Part shown: positions 44,131 through 52,806 of the stretch, one piece after another
Layout of the letters: each line of letters starts with the position of its first letter
Position numbering within the stretch: the first letter of the stretch is position 1
Source of the DNA: an uncultured Dermabacteraceae bacterium
GTDB lineage: Bacteria > Actinomycetota > Actinomycetes > Actinomycetales > Dermabacteraceae
Reading direction: 5' to 3'
Assembly: GCA_946223075.1 (NCBI GenBank)
Contig: CAMILZ010000003.1
Coordinates: 1-64,000, forward strand
Length of the DNA: 64,000 nucleotides
Notes under the pieces: model-generated
Seen by the model: the letters and a program-made list of their open reading frames with translations, nothing else
Databases searched by the model: none
Told to the model about the DNA's origin: nothing
Made by a program: the position numbers and the translations under genes

Positions 44131-45477
44131 ATGGCGAAAGTGACGCCGCTTTCCGGATTCCCCGAATGGCTCCCCGCCGAACGACGCATCGAGCAGCATG
44201 TGATGGATACGTTCCGCGAGGTCGCCGAGTTGCACGGCTTCTCCAACATTGAAACGCGTGCGGTTGAGCCGCTCGACCAGCTCCTTCGCAAGGGTGAGAC
44301 CAGCAAGGAGGTCTACGTGATCTCGCGCCTTCAAGCGGAGGGTGAGGATCACGAGAAGGAGGGCCAGAAACTCGGACTCCACTTCGACCTGACGGTTCCT
44401 CTCGCGCGCTACGTTCTCGAGCACCAGAATGACCTCGCATTCCCGTTCCGCCGCTACCAGATTCAGAAGGTCTGGCGCGGTGAGCGCCCTCAGGATGGTC
44501 GTTTCCGCGAGTTCTATCAGGCAGATATCGACATCATCGGGCAGGACACGCTGCCCTCGCACATGGATGCTGACGTCGCGATCGTCATGGCCGAAGTGCT
44601 TGGCAAACTCCCGATTCCTGGTTTCACGATCTCCATTAACAACCGAAAGCTTTCGCAGAGCGTTTTTGAGGCGCTTGGCCTGAGCGATATCGAAGGCGTT
44701 TTGCGTCAGCTCGACAAGCTCGCCAAGGTCGGTGAGGCGGAGGTCCGCAAGCTCCTCATCGAGCAGGTGGGGGCGAGCGAAGAGCAGGCCGACGGCTGCC
44801 TTGCCTTCGCGAGTATCAAGGCCTCGCACGAGGACCTCGCCGAGAAGGTCGAGTCGCTCGGTGTGTCGAGCGAGGAGATCACGAGTGCGCTCGAGGAGCT
44901 GAGCTTCGTGATCCGCACCGTCAACGCCTCGGTGCCGGGTGCGTGCATCGCCGACCTTTCGATCGCACGCGGTCTCGACTACTACACGGGCACTGTTTTT
45001 GAAACGTTCGTGGAGGGCCACGAAGATCTCGGCTCGATCTGTTCGGGAGGCCGTTACGACACGCTCGCGACCGACAACCGTCACTCGTACCCGGGCGTTG
45101 GCCTCTCGATTGGGCTCTCACGCCTCGTGTCGAGGCTCGTCACGCGTGCGCTCGTGACGTCGACTCGGGCTGTGCCGACCGTCGCGCTCGTAGCCGTGAC
45201 GGACGAGGAGCACCGAGACGCGAGCGTCGAAGTGGCACGCGTGCTTCGCTCGCGAGGTATCGCCGCGGAGGTCGCGCCGAGTGCAGCGAAATTCGGCAAG
45301 CAGATCAAGTACGCGGATCGTCGCGGCATCCCGTTCGTGTTCTTCCCCTCCGCGGAAGGTGAGGGCGAAGTGAAGGACATCCGCAGTGGTGAACAGGTTG
45401 CCGCGGATGCACACACGTGGCAGCCCGCTGAGGACGACTTGATCGCCCGTGTGGTGACGGCCACGCCGAGCAACTAA
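44131..45477 (+). CDS. hisS: Histidyl-tRNA synthetase
   Basis: A class II synthetase of 448 residues. The HisRS signatures are QKVWRGERPQDGRFREFYQ and SIARGLDYYTGTVFE; the C-terminal about 95 residues are the anticodon-binding domain. AAGGAG at 44117-44122 lies 8 bases before ATG 44131, which makes the in-frame GTG 6 bases earlier unlikely. Confidence 0.96.
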   Translation: MAKVTPLSGFPEWLPAERRIEQHVMDTFREVAELHGFSNIETRAVEPLDQLLRKGETSKEVYVISRLQAEGEDHEKEGQKLGLHFDLTVPLARYVLEHQNDLAFPFRRYQIQKVWRGERPQDGRFREFYQADIDIIGQDTLPSHMDADVAIVMAEVLGKLPIPGFTISINNRKLSQSVFEALGLSDIEGVLRQLDKLAKVGEAEVRKLLIEQVGASEEQADGCLAFASIKASHEDLAEKVESLGVSSEEITSALEELSFVIRTVNASVPGACIADLSIARGLDYYTGTVFETFVEGHEDLGSICSGGRYDTLATDNRHSYPGVGLSIGLSRLVSRLVTRALVTSTRAVPTVALVAVTDEEHRDASVEVARVLRSRGIAAEVAPSAAKFGKQIKYADRRGIPFVFFPSAEGEGEVKDIRSGEQVAADAHTWQPAEDDLIARVVTATPSN

Positions 45478-45515
45478 GCGGAAATAAGAGCACCGTTAAG
45501 GGAGTTGGAAAAAGT

Positions 45516-45887
45516 ATGGCTACCGTAGAAATGACCAAGGATAACCACGACGAACTCGTCAAGGACGGGATCGTTTTCATCGACTTCTGGGCGGAGTGGT
45601 GCGGCCCCTGCCAGCGCTTTGCCCCGATCTTCGAGAAGGCCTCGGAGGAAAACCCCGACCTGACCTTCGCGAAGGTCGACACCGAGGATCAGACCGAACT
45701 CCAGATGCAGTACGGTGCGACCTCGATCCCCACGATCGTGGCCTATCGCGATGGCATCCCCGTTTTCGGCCAGCCCGGTGCACTTCGCCAGGCTGATCTC
45801 GATTCGCTCATCTCGCAGGTGCGAGGCCTCAACATGGACGAGGTTCGCAAGGCCTACGAGGAGCAGCAGGCGAAGCAGGGCAAGTAA
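45516..45887 (+). CDS. trxA: Thioredoxin
   Basis: A 123-residue thioredoxin fold with active site WAEWCGPCQRF near residues 28-38 and the cis-Pro in ATSIPTIVAY. It reduces protein disulfides and would serve msrB. A C-terminal helix of about 20 charged residues (DEVRKAYEEQQAKQG) is longer than in E. coli. It follows hisS by 38 bases and is followed by a strong terminator. Confidence 0.95.
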   Translation: MATVEMTKDNHDELVKDGIVFIDFWAEWCGPCQRFAPIFEKASEENPDLTFAKVDTEDQTELQMQYGATSIPTIVAYRDGIPVFGQPGALRQADLDSLISQVRGLNMDEVRKAYEEQQAKQGK

Positions 45888-45906
45888 GCACTCGCTCTTC
45901 GTACGA

Positions 45907-45951
45907 GGGAAGGGGCACGCCGGGAGGGACGTACCCCTTCCCCTTTTTTTT
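45907..45951 (+). terminator. Intrinsic terminator after trxA
   Basis: GGGAAGGGGCACG (45907-45919) pairs with CGTACCCCTTCCC (45930-45942) with one mismatch, then a run of eight T to 45951. It is the strongest terminator seen in the window. Confidence 0.92.
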
Positions 45952-45965
45952 GAAAGTAGGCGGTT

Positions 45966-45992
45966 TTGAAAATGGGGAGCTGTCGGTATAGT
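45966..45992 (+). promoter_or_regulatory. Promoter with TATAGT for a leaderless flavoprotein gene
   Basis: TTGAAA (45966-45971) and TATAGT (45987-45992), 15 bases apart. TATAGT ends 7 bases before ATG 46000, so the transcript should begin at the start codon. No obvious iron-repressor (DtxR) palindrome was found here. Confidence 0.6.
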
Positions 45993-45999
45993 GCTGCGC

Positions 46000-46854
46000 A
46001 TGACATCGGAAAGCTCTGAGGCTCCTCCCCGTAGTAAGCCCAAGCGTCGGCAGGCCGTGCTCACCGTCCAGGACAAGACGCAGGTGAGCAAGAACCTCCT
46101 GAGGCTATGCCTCGGCGGTTCCGACTACGCAAAGCTCAACCGCAATGCGTGCACGGACGCATACGTCAAGCTTCTTTTGCCACAGCCGGGGAGCGGCCTT
46201 GCCGCACCTTTCGACATGGAGCGGCTGCGCGACGAAAACCCCGAGCTCCTGCCCGCACGCCGCACGTATACGGTCCGCCAATGGGACGATGCGAACGAAC
46301 GGCTGTGGATTGACGTTGTTGTGCACAACGCTCCGGGGCAGCACGGCCTTGCATCCGACTGGGCCGCACGTGCACAAAAAGGTGACCGGATCGCGCTCAT
46401 GGGAGCTGGCGGCGGATACTCACCGAAGCCGGATGCCGATTTTCACGTCCTCGTGGGTGATCACGCAACCGTCCCGGCCATCGCCGCCGCACTGGAAGCA
46501 ATGCCCTCGAGCGCGCGGGGCTTCGCCATCATCCACGTCGAGGACGAAGCCGACGTCCTTGCCCTCGCTCACCCGGAAGGCATCTCGCTCGAATGGGTCG
46601 TGGGAGCGCGTGAGGGGCTGCTCGTGGCTGTCGAAACGCTTGATGTTCCGCGCGACATCATCGAGAGGCGCGGTGTCCAGGTCTTTTGCCACGCCGAACG
46701 TGGGCTCACGAAGCAGTTGCGCGCGCATCTCGTGAAAGAGCGAGGCATTGCGCGCGAAGACATGTCGATCTCGGCGTATTGGGCGCTTGGCCGAGTCGAA
46801 GATCGCTTCCAGGCAGAAAAACGCGAAGCGATTGGTCGCATCGACCCCGATTGA
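46000..46854 (+). CDS. Siderophore-interacting protein (NAD(P)H-dependent ferric-siderophore reductase)
   Basis: A 284-residue flavoprotein of the SIP family. The FAD-binding RRTYTVRQWD is near residue 88, VHNAPGQHGLASDWA is the second signature, and the C-terminal SAYWALGRVEDRF tail is diagnostic. It reduces Fe(III)-siderophore in the cytoplasm to free iron. ATG at 46000 is chosen because TATAGT ends 7 bases upstream; the GTG at 45991 lies within that hexamer. It is a single-gene unit; no siderophore importer or FeS cluster gene is adjacent. Confidence 0.88.
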   Translation: MTSESSEAPPRSKPKRRQAVLTVQDKTQVSKNLLRLCLGGSDYAKLNRNACTDAYVKLLLPQPGSGLAAPFDMERLRDENPELLPARRTYTVRQWDDANERLWIDVVVHNAPGQHGLASDWAARAQKGDRIALMGAGGGYSPKPDADFHVLVGDHATVPAIAAALEAMPSSARGFAIIHVEDEADVLALAHPEGISLEWVVGAREGLLVAVETLDVPRDIIERRGVQVFCHAERGLTKQLRAHLVKERGIAREDMSISAYWALGRVEDRFQAEKREAIGRIDPD

Positions 46855-46941
46855 GGGCGGCCGGGGCGCGGCTCGCGCTCCACACCGAAGAGATTTCCCC
46901 GAACTCGCACCCTCGCGAAACCTGCCTCGAAGAAAAATCGC

Positions 46942-46947
46942 TAGCCT
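46942..46947 (+). promoter_or_regulatory. -10 hexamer for a leaderless tag transcript
   Basis: TAGCCT ends 6 bases before ATG 46954, and the intervening bases (CGAAGC) contain no ribosome site. The -35 is not clear. Confidence 0.5.
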
Positions 46948-46953
46948 CGAAGC

Positions 46954-47565
46954 ATGAACAGCACAGTCACGCAGTTGCCGAGTTGGGCGAGCACAAGCCT
47001 TCTCATGGAAAACTACTACCTTACGGAGTGGGGCGTCCCCGTGACCGACGAAACCGGGGTTTTCGAGCGTGTGAGCCTCGAGGTTTTCCAGTGCGGGCTC
47101 TCATGGTCCACGATTCTCGGGCGCCGCGAGGCCTTCCGCGAGGTTTTTCATGCCTTCGAGGTGGATCGAGTCGCAGTGATGGGGGAGAGCGACGTTGAGC
47201 GCCTCATGGGGGACCGGCGGATTATTCGCAACCGTCGGAAAATCGAAGCAACCATCGGCAATGCTCGCGCCGCGCAGGCGCTCCGCGAGGAAGGTACCGA
47301 CCTCGCCGCACTGATCTGGAGTTACGTTCCCGAAAAGACGTACGCCCCTCAGGCGCAAGAAGATATACCCTCGCGCGATGAGACTTCGACGCGGATGTCG
47401 AAGGACCTCAAAGCGCGAGGGTTCTCGTTCGTGGGGCCCACGACCTGCTTCGCACTCATGGAAGCGATAGGGATCGTGGACACGCACCTCGTGTCGTCGC
47501 CACGGCGAGGGAGCTCAGGAGTTTTTGATTCCGACGGTTACCGTGCTCACGCGGTGGCGCGATAG
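46954..47565 (+). CDS. tag: DNA-3-methyladenine glycosylase I
   Basis: A 203-residue Tag-family enzyme. FERVSLEVFQCGLSWSTIL forms the N-terminal core (Glu and Trp contact the base), RNRRKIEATIGNA is conserved, and FVGPTTCFALMEAIGIVDTHL is the C-terminal signature. It excises 3-methyladenine from alkylated DNA. TAGCCT ends 6 bases before ATG, suggesting a leaderless start. It runs toward nirD and ends 12 bases from its stop. Confidence 0.9.
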   Translation: MNSTVTQLPSWASTSLLMENYYLTEWGVPVTDETGVFERVSLEVFQCGLSWSTILGRREAFREVFHAFEVDRVAVMGESDVERLMGDRRIIRNRRKIEATIGNARAAQALREEGTDLAALIWSYVPEKTYAPQAQEDIPSRDETSTRMSKDLKARGFSFVGPTTCFALMEAIGIVDTHLVSSPRRGSSGVFDSDGYRAHAVAR

Positions 47566-47577
47566 GGAAAGGTGAAC

Positions 47578-47931
47578 TCAGGCGGGATTCTTCGAATCGA
47601 GATCAACCTCGATGACGCCGTCGGTCACGCGCGAGGCGTACACGGGCAGGGCATACTCATCATTCGCGTAGCACTTGCCGGTTTCGAGGTCGTAGACCTC
47701 TTTGTAGATCGGGCTCGCAAGAGTCGGTCGATGGGTGCCATCAACCTCGCGATCGCCCACAATCCCGCGCGACATGACGCCCTGCTGAGTGCGCGGATCC
47801 ACGTTCGACACCACGTAGATCTTGCCATCCCACGCTTTCACCACGGCAACCTGCTCGGTGCCGAGAAGTGCCGCTTCGGGCAGATCCTGGTTGATGTCGG
47901 TCTCGTTGCAGATGCTCTCCCAGTTGCTCAT
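47578..47931 (-). CDS. nirD: Nitrite reductase (NADH) small subunit NirD
   Basis: A 117-residue Rieske-like NirD. LLGTEQVAVVKAWDGKIYVVSNVDPRTQQGVMSRGIVGD matches the family, including loss of the Rieske Cys/His cluster ligands, as is normal for NirD. It is the small subunit of NADH nitrite reductase, ammonium-forming. GAGGA lies 6 bases before ATG 47931. Unusually it is transcribed away from nirB, 231 bases apart, rather than downstream of it. Confidence 0.92.
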   Translation of the reverse strand: MSNWESICNETDINQDLPEAALLGTEQVAVVKAWDGKIYVVSNVDPRTQQGVMSRGIVGDREVDGTHRPTLASPIYKEVYDLETGKCYANDEYALPVYASRVTDGVIEVDLDSKNPA

Positions 47932-48162
47932 GGGTTGTCCTCGCTTGTCGGGTCAAGTGGCGGGCAAAATTGTTGGCGGGGGAGTGTGACCAATACGGTG
48001 CCTGGCCTGCGGCTTCGCGGACCAAAGTCCCTCGTGGAACTCGTCTGGGCGGGCGCGAAAAATCCCTCGCTCGTGTCCCCCCACTGTACTCGAAAATGGA
48101 GCGAAATTTTGTGTAGGGTGAGATCTACGTCTACACCCCTAAGCCTTGAAGTAGGAGCTGCC
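47932..48162. promoter_or_regulatory. Divergent nirD-nirB control region
   Basis: The 231-base gap must carry promoters for both subunits. TAGGGT near 48114-48119 is a plausible nirB -10, and AGATCT at 48121-48126 is a small palindrome in an A/T-rich patch. AGGAG at 48153 is the nirB ribosome site. No named GlnR-like site could be confirmed by eye. Confidence 0.45.
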
Positions 48163-50871
48163 GTGAGCACTGCCGACGTTGCCCCCAACTCTGAAACCGC
48201 TAGCGAGGAAACTCTCGTCAAGCACGTCGTTGTCGTAGGTGGCGGCCCTGCCGCCCAGCGCTTCGCCGAAACGATGCAGGCGCGCGATAAAGCCGGCGCC
48301 TACAAGATCACCGTCATCTCGGAAGAAAAGGTCGAGCCCTACGACCGTGTCAACCTCGCGAAGCGTTGGGACAAGAGCTACGACCTGACCCTCGGCGACC
48401 GCTCGCTTTGGGAGGATCCGCATATCGACCTGCGCCTCGGCGATCGCGTGAATTCGATCGAAACCGACTCAAAGCTCGTGCGCACGTCGTCCGGCACCGT
48501 CTACGGCTACGACGAGCTCGTGCTCGCAACCGGCTCGAATGCCTTCACACCGCCGATTAACGGTTGGGACACCAAGGGTGTGTTTGTGTACCGCACCGTT
48601 GACGACGTCGACGGCATGAGCGCGACCGTTGAAGGGCTCAAGAAGGATGAGAAGCGCACGGGCAAGGCGGTCGTCCTCGGTGGCGGTCTTCTCGGCCTCG
48701 AGGCCGCCGGTGGTCTCGCGAGCGAAGGCTACGAAGTGCACCTCGTCGAGCTTGCGGGCTGGCTCATGCCCTCGCAGCTTGACGAAGGTGGCGGCAACCT
48801 CCTCAACCGCCTCATTGAACAGCGCGGCATCGTGCTGCACACGGGCGTGAGCCTCGAGCAGGTGCTGCCCCGCGTCGAATACCGCAAGGGCAATACCGCT
48901 GACGAAGAGGCGATTCATGCCGCCGCCTCCAACGTGCGCGGCGTCAAACTTTCCGACGGCACCGAACTCGACGCCGACCTCGTGTGCCTCGCCGTCGGTA
49001 TCCGCCCCCGTGACGAGCTCGGCAAGGTCAACGGCTTCGAAATGGGCCCGCGCGGCGGCATCATGGTCGGCCAGGATTGCCGCACCTCGATTGAACACGT
49101 CTGGGCAATCGGTGAATGTGCTGCCATGGAAGGCCGCACGATCGGCCTCGTGGCCCCCGCCAACACGATGGCCGCAGTCGTTGCCGACCAGCTCCTCGGC
49201 GGCGAGAAGCTCTTCGGCGAGATTGACGGCTCGACCAAGCTCAAGCTTTCGGGCATCGATGTCGCAAGCTTCGGCGATGCGAAGGGCGCCGAGAAGGACT
49301 CGCTCGACGTGGTGTATGCCGATCCCACGCGTGGCATCTATCAGCGCCTCGTGATGAGCCCCGATGCAGCCGTTCTCCGCGGCGGCATCCTCGTGGGCGA
49401 CGCTTCGAACTACTCGACGCTTCGCGCCTACATCGGCCGTGAACTTCCGGGAGATCCGGCGGCGTATCTTGCAGCCGGCGGCGGCGAAGTTCCCGATTCA
49501 GGCGACATGCCCGACGACGTCATCGTCTGCTCGTGTAACAACATTTCCGCGGGCACCATCAAGGCAGCGATCAACGGTGAGGGTGACTTCGCCGAAGCGT
49601 GCCACGATATTCCGTCGATCAAGGCCGCGACGACCGCCGGCACGCAGTGCGGCTCGTGCGTCCCGCTTTTGACCAAGATTCTCGGCAACGAGCTCGCGAA
49701 GTCCGGTATCGCGATGTCGCGCGGCCTCTGCGAGCACTTCTCGATGCCGCGTGCCGAGCTGTTCCAGATCGTCAAGGAACACGACCTCAAGAGCTTCCCC
49801 GAGGTCATTGGCCGCTACGGCAAGGGCAACGGCTGTGACGTGTGTAAGCCCGTCGTCGCCTCGATTCTTGCATCGCTCCGCGACGACTACATCCTCGGCA
49901 AGGGCCTCCAGGAACTCCAGGACACGAACGATCGCTTCATCGCGAACATGCAGAAAGACGGCACCTACTCGGTGATTCCGCGCATGCCCGGCGGCGAAGT
50001 GAACCCCGACGCCCTCGTGGTGCTCGCAGAAGTCGCACGCGACTTCAATCTCTACACGAAGATCACGGGTGCACAGCGCATCGGTCTCTTCGGCGCGCGT
50101 CTCGAGCAGCTCCCGAACATCTGGACCCGCCTCGTTGAAGCTGGCTTTGAATCGGGCCAGGCTTACGGCAAGAGCCTCCGCGCCGTCAAGAGCTGCGTGG
50201 GGACGGATTGGTGCCGCTTTGGCCAGCAGGACTCGGTGGGCATGGCCGTGCTTCTCGAGAACCGCTACAAGGGTCTTCGCTCGCCCCACAAGTTCAAGCT
50301 CGGCGTGTCGGGCTGCGCTCGTGAATGCGCCGAGGCACGTGGCAAAGACATCGGCGTGATCGCGACCGATAAGGGCTGGAACCTTTACGTTGGTGGCAAT
50401 GGCGGCTTCACGCCGCGCCACGCGAACGAGTTCGCGCAGGATCTGAGCGACGAAGAGCTCGTGAAGTACGTCGACCGCTTCCTCATGTACTACATCTCGG
50501 ACGCCGATAAGCTCCAGCGCACCGCGTCGTGGGTGGAGGCGCGCGGCATTGACCACGTCAGGGAAGCCGTGCTCGAGGATTCGCTCGGCATGGGCGAGCA
50601 GTGGGAGCACGAGATGCAGAAGTTCGTGGACAACCACAAGGACGAGTGGGTCGAGGCCGTCAAGGACCCCGAGAAGCTCTCGCGCTTCCGCTCGTTCATC
50701 AACGCTCCCGAGACTCCGGATCCGCTGTTCGCGCGCATGCCGATGCGCGACCAGAACCGTCCGGCCACGCTCGAGGAGCGCGAGCAGGTGCTCATCTCCG
50801 GCCCGGTGATTTCCTTCCGCGACGCGCACGGCCAGGAGGTTCCCGCCGAGCAGGTCTTCGAGCGCCAGTAG
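48163..50871 (+). CDS. nirB: Nitrite reductase (NADH) large subunit NirB
   Basis: A 902-residue assimilatory nitrite reductase. The FAD/NAD domain starts at VVVVGGGPAAQRFAE (about 29). It is followed by the BFD-like [2Fe-2S] region VICSCNNISAGTIKAAI and TAGTQCGSCVPLL, then the siroheme-[4Fe-4S] domain with KSCVGTDWCRFG and KLGVSGCARECAEA. It reduces nitrite to ammonium with NADH. AGGAG lies 5 bases before GTG 48163; the open frame extends 590 bases upstream across nirD but is not real. cobA follows 4 bases later. Confidence 0.95.
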   Translation: MSTADVAPNSETASEETLVKHVVVVGGGPAAQRFAETMQARDKAGAYKITVISEEKVEPYDRVNLAKRWDKSYDLTLGDRSLWEDPHIDLRLGDRVNSIETDSKLVRTSSGTVYGYDELVLATGSNAFTPPINGWDTKGVFVYRTVDDVDGMSATVEGLKKDEKRTGKAVVLGGGLLGLEAAGGLASEGYEVHLVELAGWLMPSQLDEGGGNLLNRLIEQRGIVLHTGVSLEQVLPRVEYRKGNTADEEAIHAAASNVRGVKLSDGTELDADLVCLAVGIRPRDELGKVNGFEMGPRGGIMVGQDCRTSIEHVWAIGECAAMEGRTIGLVAPANTMAAVVADQLLGGEKLFGEIDGSTKLKLSGIDVASFGDAKGAEKDSLDVVYADPTRGIYQRLVMSPDAAVLRGGILVGDASNYSTLRAYIGRELPGDPAAYLAAGGGEVPDSGDMPDDVIVCSCNNISAGTIKAAINGEGDFAEACHDIPSIKAATTAGTQCGSCVPLLTKILGNELAKSGIAMSRGLCEHFSMPRAELFQIVKEHDLKSFPEVIGRYGKGNGCDVCKPVVASILASLRDDYILGKGLQELQDTNDRFIANMQKDGTYSVIPRMPGGEVNPDALVVLAEVARDFNLYTKITGAQRIGLFGARLEQLPNIWTRLVEAGFESGQAYGKSLRAVKSCVGTDWCRFGQQDSVGMAVLLENRYKGLRSPHKFKLGVSGCARECAEARGKDIGVIATDKGWNLYVGGNGGFTPRHANEFAQDLSDEELVKYVDRFLMYYISDADKLQRTASWVEARGIDHVREAVLEDSLGMGEQWEHEMQKFVDNHKDEWVEAVKDPEKLSRFRSFINAPETPDPLFARMPMRDQNRPATLEEREQVLISGPVISFRDAHGQEVPAEQVFERQ

Positions 50872-50875
50872 CTTC

Positions 50876-51964
50876 GTGAAGGCTTCTGACCTCTCAGTTG
50901 CACACCGGTGGCGGGGCCGTGTCGTTGATCTTACTGATCACCGCGGTCCCGCCTGCTGGCGTGCGGCGCAAGCGCTTGCGCTCGAGGGTGCCACGGCATA
51001 CGTCGGGAGTGTGGACCCTCAGAATCGCGTGCGAACTTTCGATGAGCTCGCGAAAGAGCGCGGTCTTGAGCACCTTGCCCTCCAATGGGCGGCAGAGCCC
51101 CGTGGGGAGATTAGTTCCGACGCCTGCCCGCCACACGCCGAAAAGATCGAGCTCAATGATGCCGAGGAACCGTCGGAATCGAGCGAAAAACCTACCGGTG
51201 ATGTGACGCTCGTGGGTGGTGGTCCCGGTGACCCGAACTTGCTCACCGTCGCCGCTCTCACGGCGATTGCGCACGCCGATGTTGTTCTTCTAGACAGGCT
51301 TGGCATCGCGCTCAACGTCGTCGATCTCGCCCCCGGCGCGCTTGTGATCGATGTGGGGAAGGCCCCCGGGCGCCACAAGATGTCCCAGGGCGCGATTAAC
51401 GAGACGATGCTCGCGTTCGCGCGCGCAGGGGCACGGGTTGTGCGGCTCAAAGGAGGGGACCCGTTCATTTTTGGCCACGGTGGTGAAGAATGGCGTTTCC
51501 TTGCCGAACGCGGCATTCGCGTGAACGTTGTTCCGGGCCTGACGAGTGCCTTGAGCGTTCCGGCACACGCCGGAGTCTCCGCAACCTATCGCGAGGTCAC
51601 GCGCGCGGTCACGATCATTTCGGGCCACCAGCCATTCAACCAGGCAGAGCTCTCGGCTCTCGTCGCTCTCGGAAGCACAATCGTGATCCTCATGGGAGTC
51701 GCGACCTTCCCCTCAACCGTCGCGGGGCTCCGCGAGGCAGGCCTCCCCGATTCCACGGGCGTCGCGCTCCTCGAGCAGGGATACACGGCACATGAGCGCC
51801 ACACCTTTGCGACCCTCGGCACCGCGATCGAAGACGCCCGCTCGAGAGGCGTCACGAATCCCGCGATCATCGTGATTGGCGACGTCGTGAATGTCAGGGA
51901 AGTATCGGCAGAAATCACCAACGTCCACGTGGATAGTCCCGGCGAAAGAGAGGAACTCTCGTGA
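50876..51964 (+). CDS. cobA: Uroporphyrinogen-III C-methyltransferase with an N-terminal extension
   Basis: A 362-residue protein. Residues about 110-345 are a full SUMT: VTLVGGGPGDPNLLTVAAL, DVGKAPGRHKMSQGAIN, VRLKGGDPFIFGHGGEE and VVPGLTSALSVPAHAGVS. It makes precorrin-2 for siroheme. The first 105 residues have RGRVVDLTDHRG then RAAQALALEGATAYVGSVDP, which aligns in pattern with a Rossmann half like the Met8/CysG dehydrogenase but lacks GxGxxG, then an acidic linker. GTG at 50876 directly follows nirB; hemD overlaps by 4 bases. Confidence 0.9.
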   Translation: MKASDLSVAHRWRGRVVDLTDHRGPACWRAAQALALEGATAYVGSVDPQNRVRTFDELAKERGLEHLALQWAAEPRGEISSDACPPHAEKIELNDAEEPSESSEKPTGDVTLVGGGPGDPNLLTVAALTAIAHADVVLLDRLGIALNVVDLAPGALVIDVGKAPGRHKMSQGAINETMLAFARAGARVVRLKGGDPFIFGHGGEEWRFLAERGIRVNVVPGLTSALSVPAHAGVSATYREVTRAVTIISGHQPFNQAELSALVALGSTIVILMGVATFPSTVAGLREAGLPDSTGVALLEQGYTAHERHTFATLGTAIEDARSRGVTNPAIIVIGDVVNVREVSAEITNVHVDSPGEREELS

Positions 51965-52806
51965 ACACTCCTGATCTGACCAAGGCGACCGCATCGCACG
52001 AGCGCCCGCTCGAGGGACTCCGCGTGGCCGTGACGGCCGCACGCCGCGCCGACGATCAAATCGCCGCGCTCGAGCGCGCAGGTGCGAGCGCAGTGCATGC
52101 CCCGACCATGCGGATCGTCCCGGTCGAAGACGACGCGGCACTGATCGACGAAACACGCGCCCTGCTCGACGCTGCCCCGCCAACCTTTTTCGTGACGACT
52201 GGGCAGGGCATCAACTCGTGGCTCCAGATCCTCGAGGAGCCTCTCAAGCAGCAGGTTCTCGACTACCTCGCCTCAACAAAGATCATTTGTCGCGGCGCCA
52301 AGGGTCGCGGCGCCGTGCGCAAGTGGGGGCTCCCCGACGCGCCGAGCAGCGAGAAGGAAACGAGCACCTCGATGGTGGAGCTCGCGCTCGATCTGGGTAT
52401 CGCCGATGGCCCCGTAGGTTTGCAGCGCCACGGCTATGTCCCCGAAAAGGCACTCGCGCCGCTCGGCGAACGCGACGTTTACGTTGTCGCGCCGTACCGC
52501 TGGGAACTCGCGGAAGATCTCACTCCCGTGTCCAACCTCGTCACCAGCATTATCGCTCGCGAGGTCGATGCCGTGACGTTCACGGCAGCGCCAGCGGTCG
52601 TTGCCCTGTTCGAGGTCGCGAACGAGATGGGTGTGCGCGCTGAGCTCCTCGAGGCACTCGGAAACGAGGTGCGCCCGGTTGCCGTCGGACACGTGACCGC
52701 CGAGCCGCTCGAAGATGAAGGTCTCGCGCCGCTTTACCCCGAGCGCGAAAGGCTCGGGGCGATGGTCAAGCTCATGGGGGAGAAGCTCAACCCTCGCGAG
52801 AACTGA
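51961..52806 (+). CDS. hemD: Uroporphyrinogen-III synthase
   Basis: A 281-residue HemD fold: GLRVAVTAARRADDQIAALERAGA near residue 19, FFVTTGQGINSWLQIL, and late EVDAVTFTAAPAVVALFEVA plus PVAVGHVTAEPLEDEGL, all typical of the two-lobe enzyme. It closes hydroxymethylbilane to uroporphyrinogen III, the substrate of cobA. GTG at 51961 lies in the cobA stop. Its last 20 bases overlap the 3' end of the convergent cbiX gene. The position suggests a siroheme-dedicated copy. Confidence 0.88.
   Translation: MNTPDLTKATASHERPLEGLRVAVTAARRADDQIAALERAGASAVHAPTMRIVPVEDDAALIDETRALLDAAPPTFFVTTGQGINSWLQILEEPLKQQVLDYLASTKIICRGAKGRGAVRKWGLPDAPSSEKETSTSMVELALDLGIADGPVGLQRHGYVPEKALAPLGERDVYVVAPYRWELAEDLTPVSNLVTSIIAREVDAVTFTAAPAVVALFEVANEMGVRAELLEALGNEVRPVAVGHVTAEPLEDEGLAPLYPERERLGAMVKLMGEKLNPREN

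Noticed and set aside
45952..45999. DtxR/IdeR iron box before the siderophore-interacting protein
   Set aside because: No 19-base palindrome of the TTAGGTTAGGCTAACC type is present.
47572..48162. Upstream extension of the nirB frame
   Set aside because: It would cross nirD antisense and lacks homology; GTG 48163 has AGGAG 5 bases upstream.
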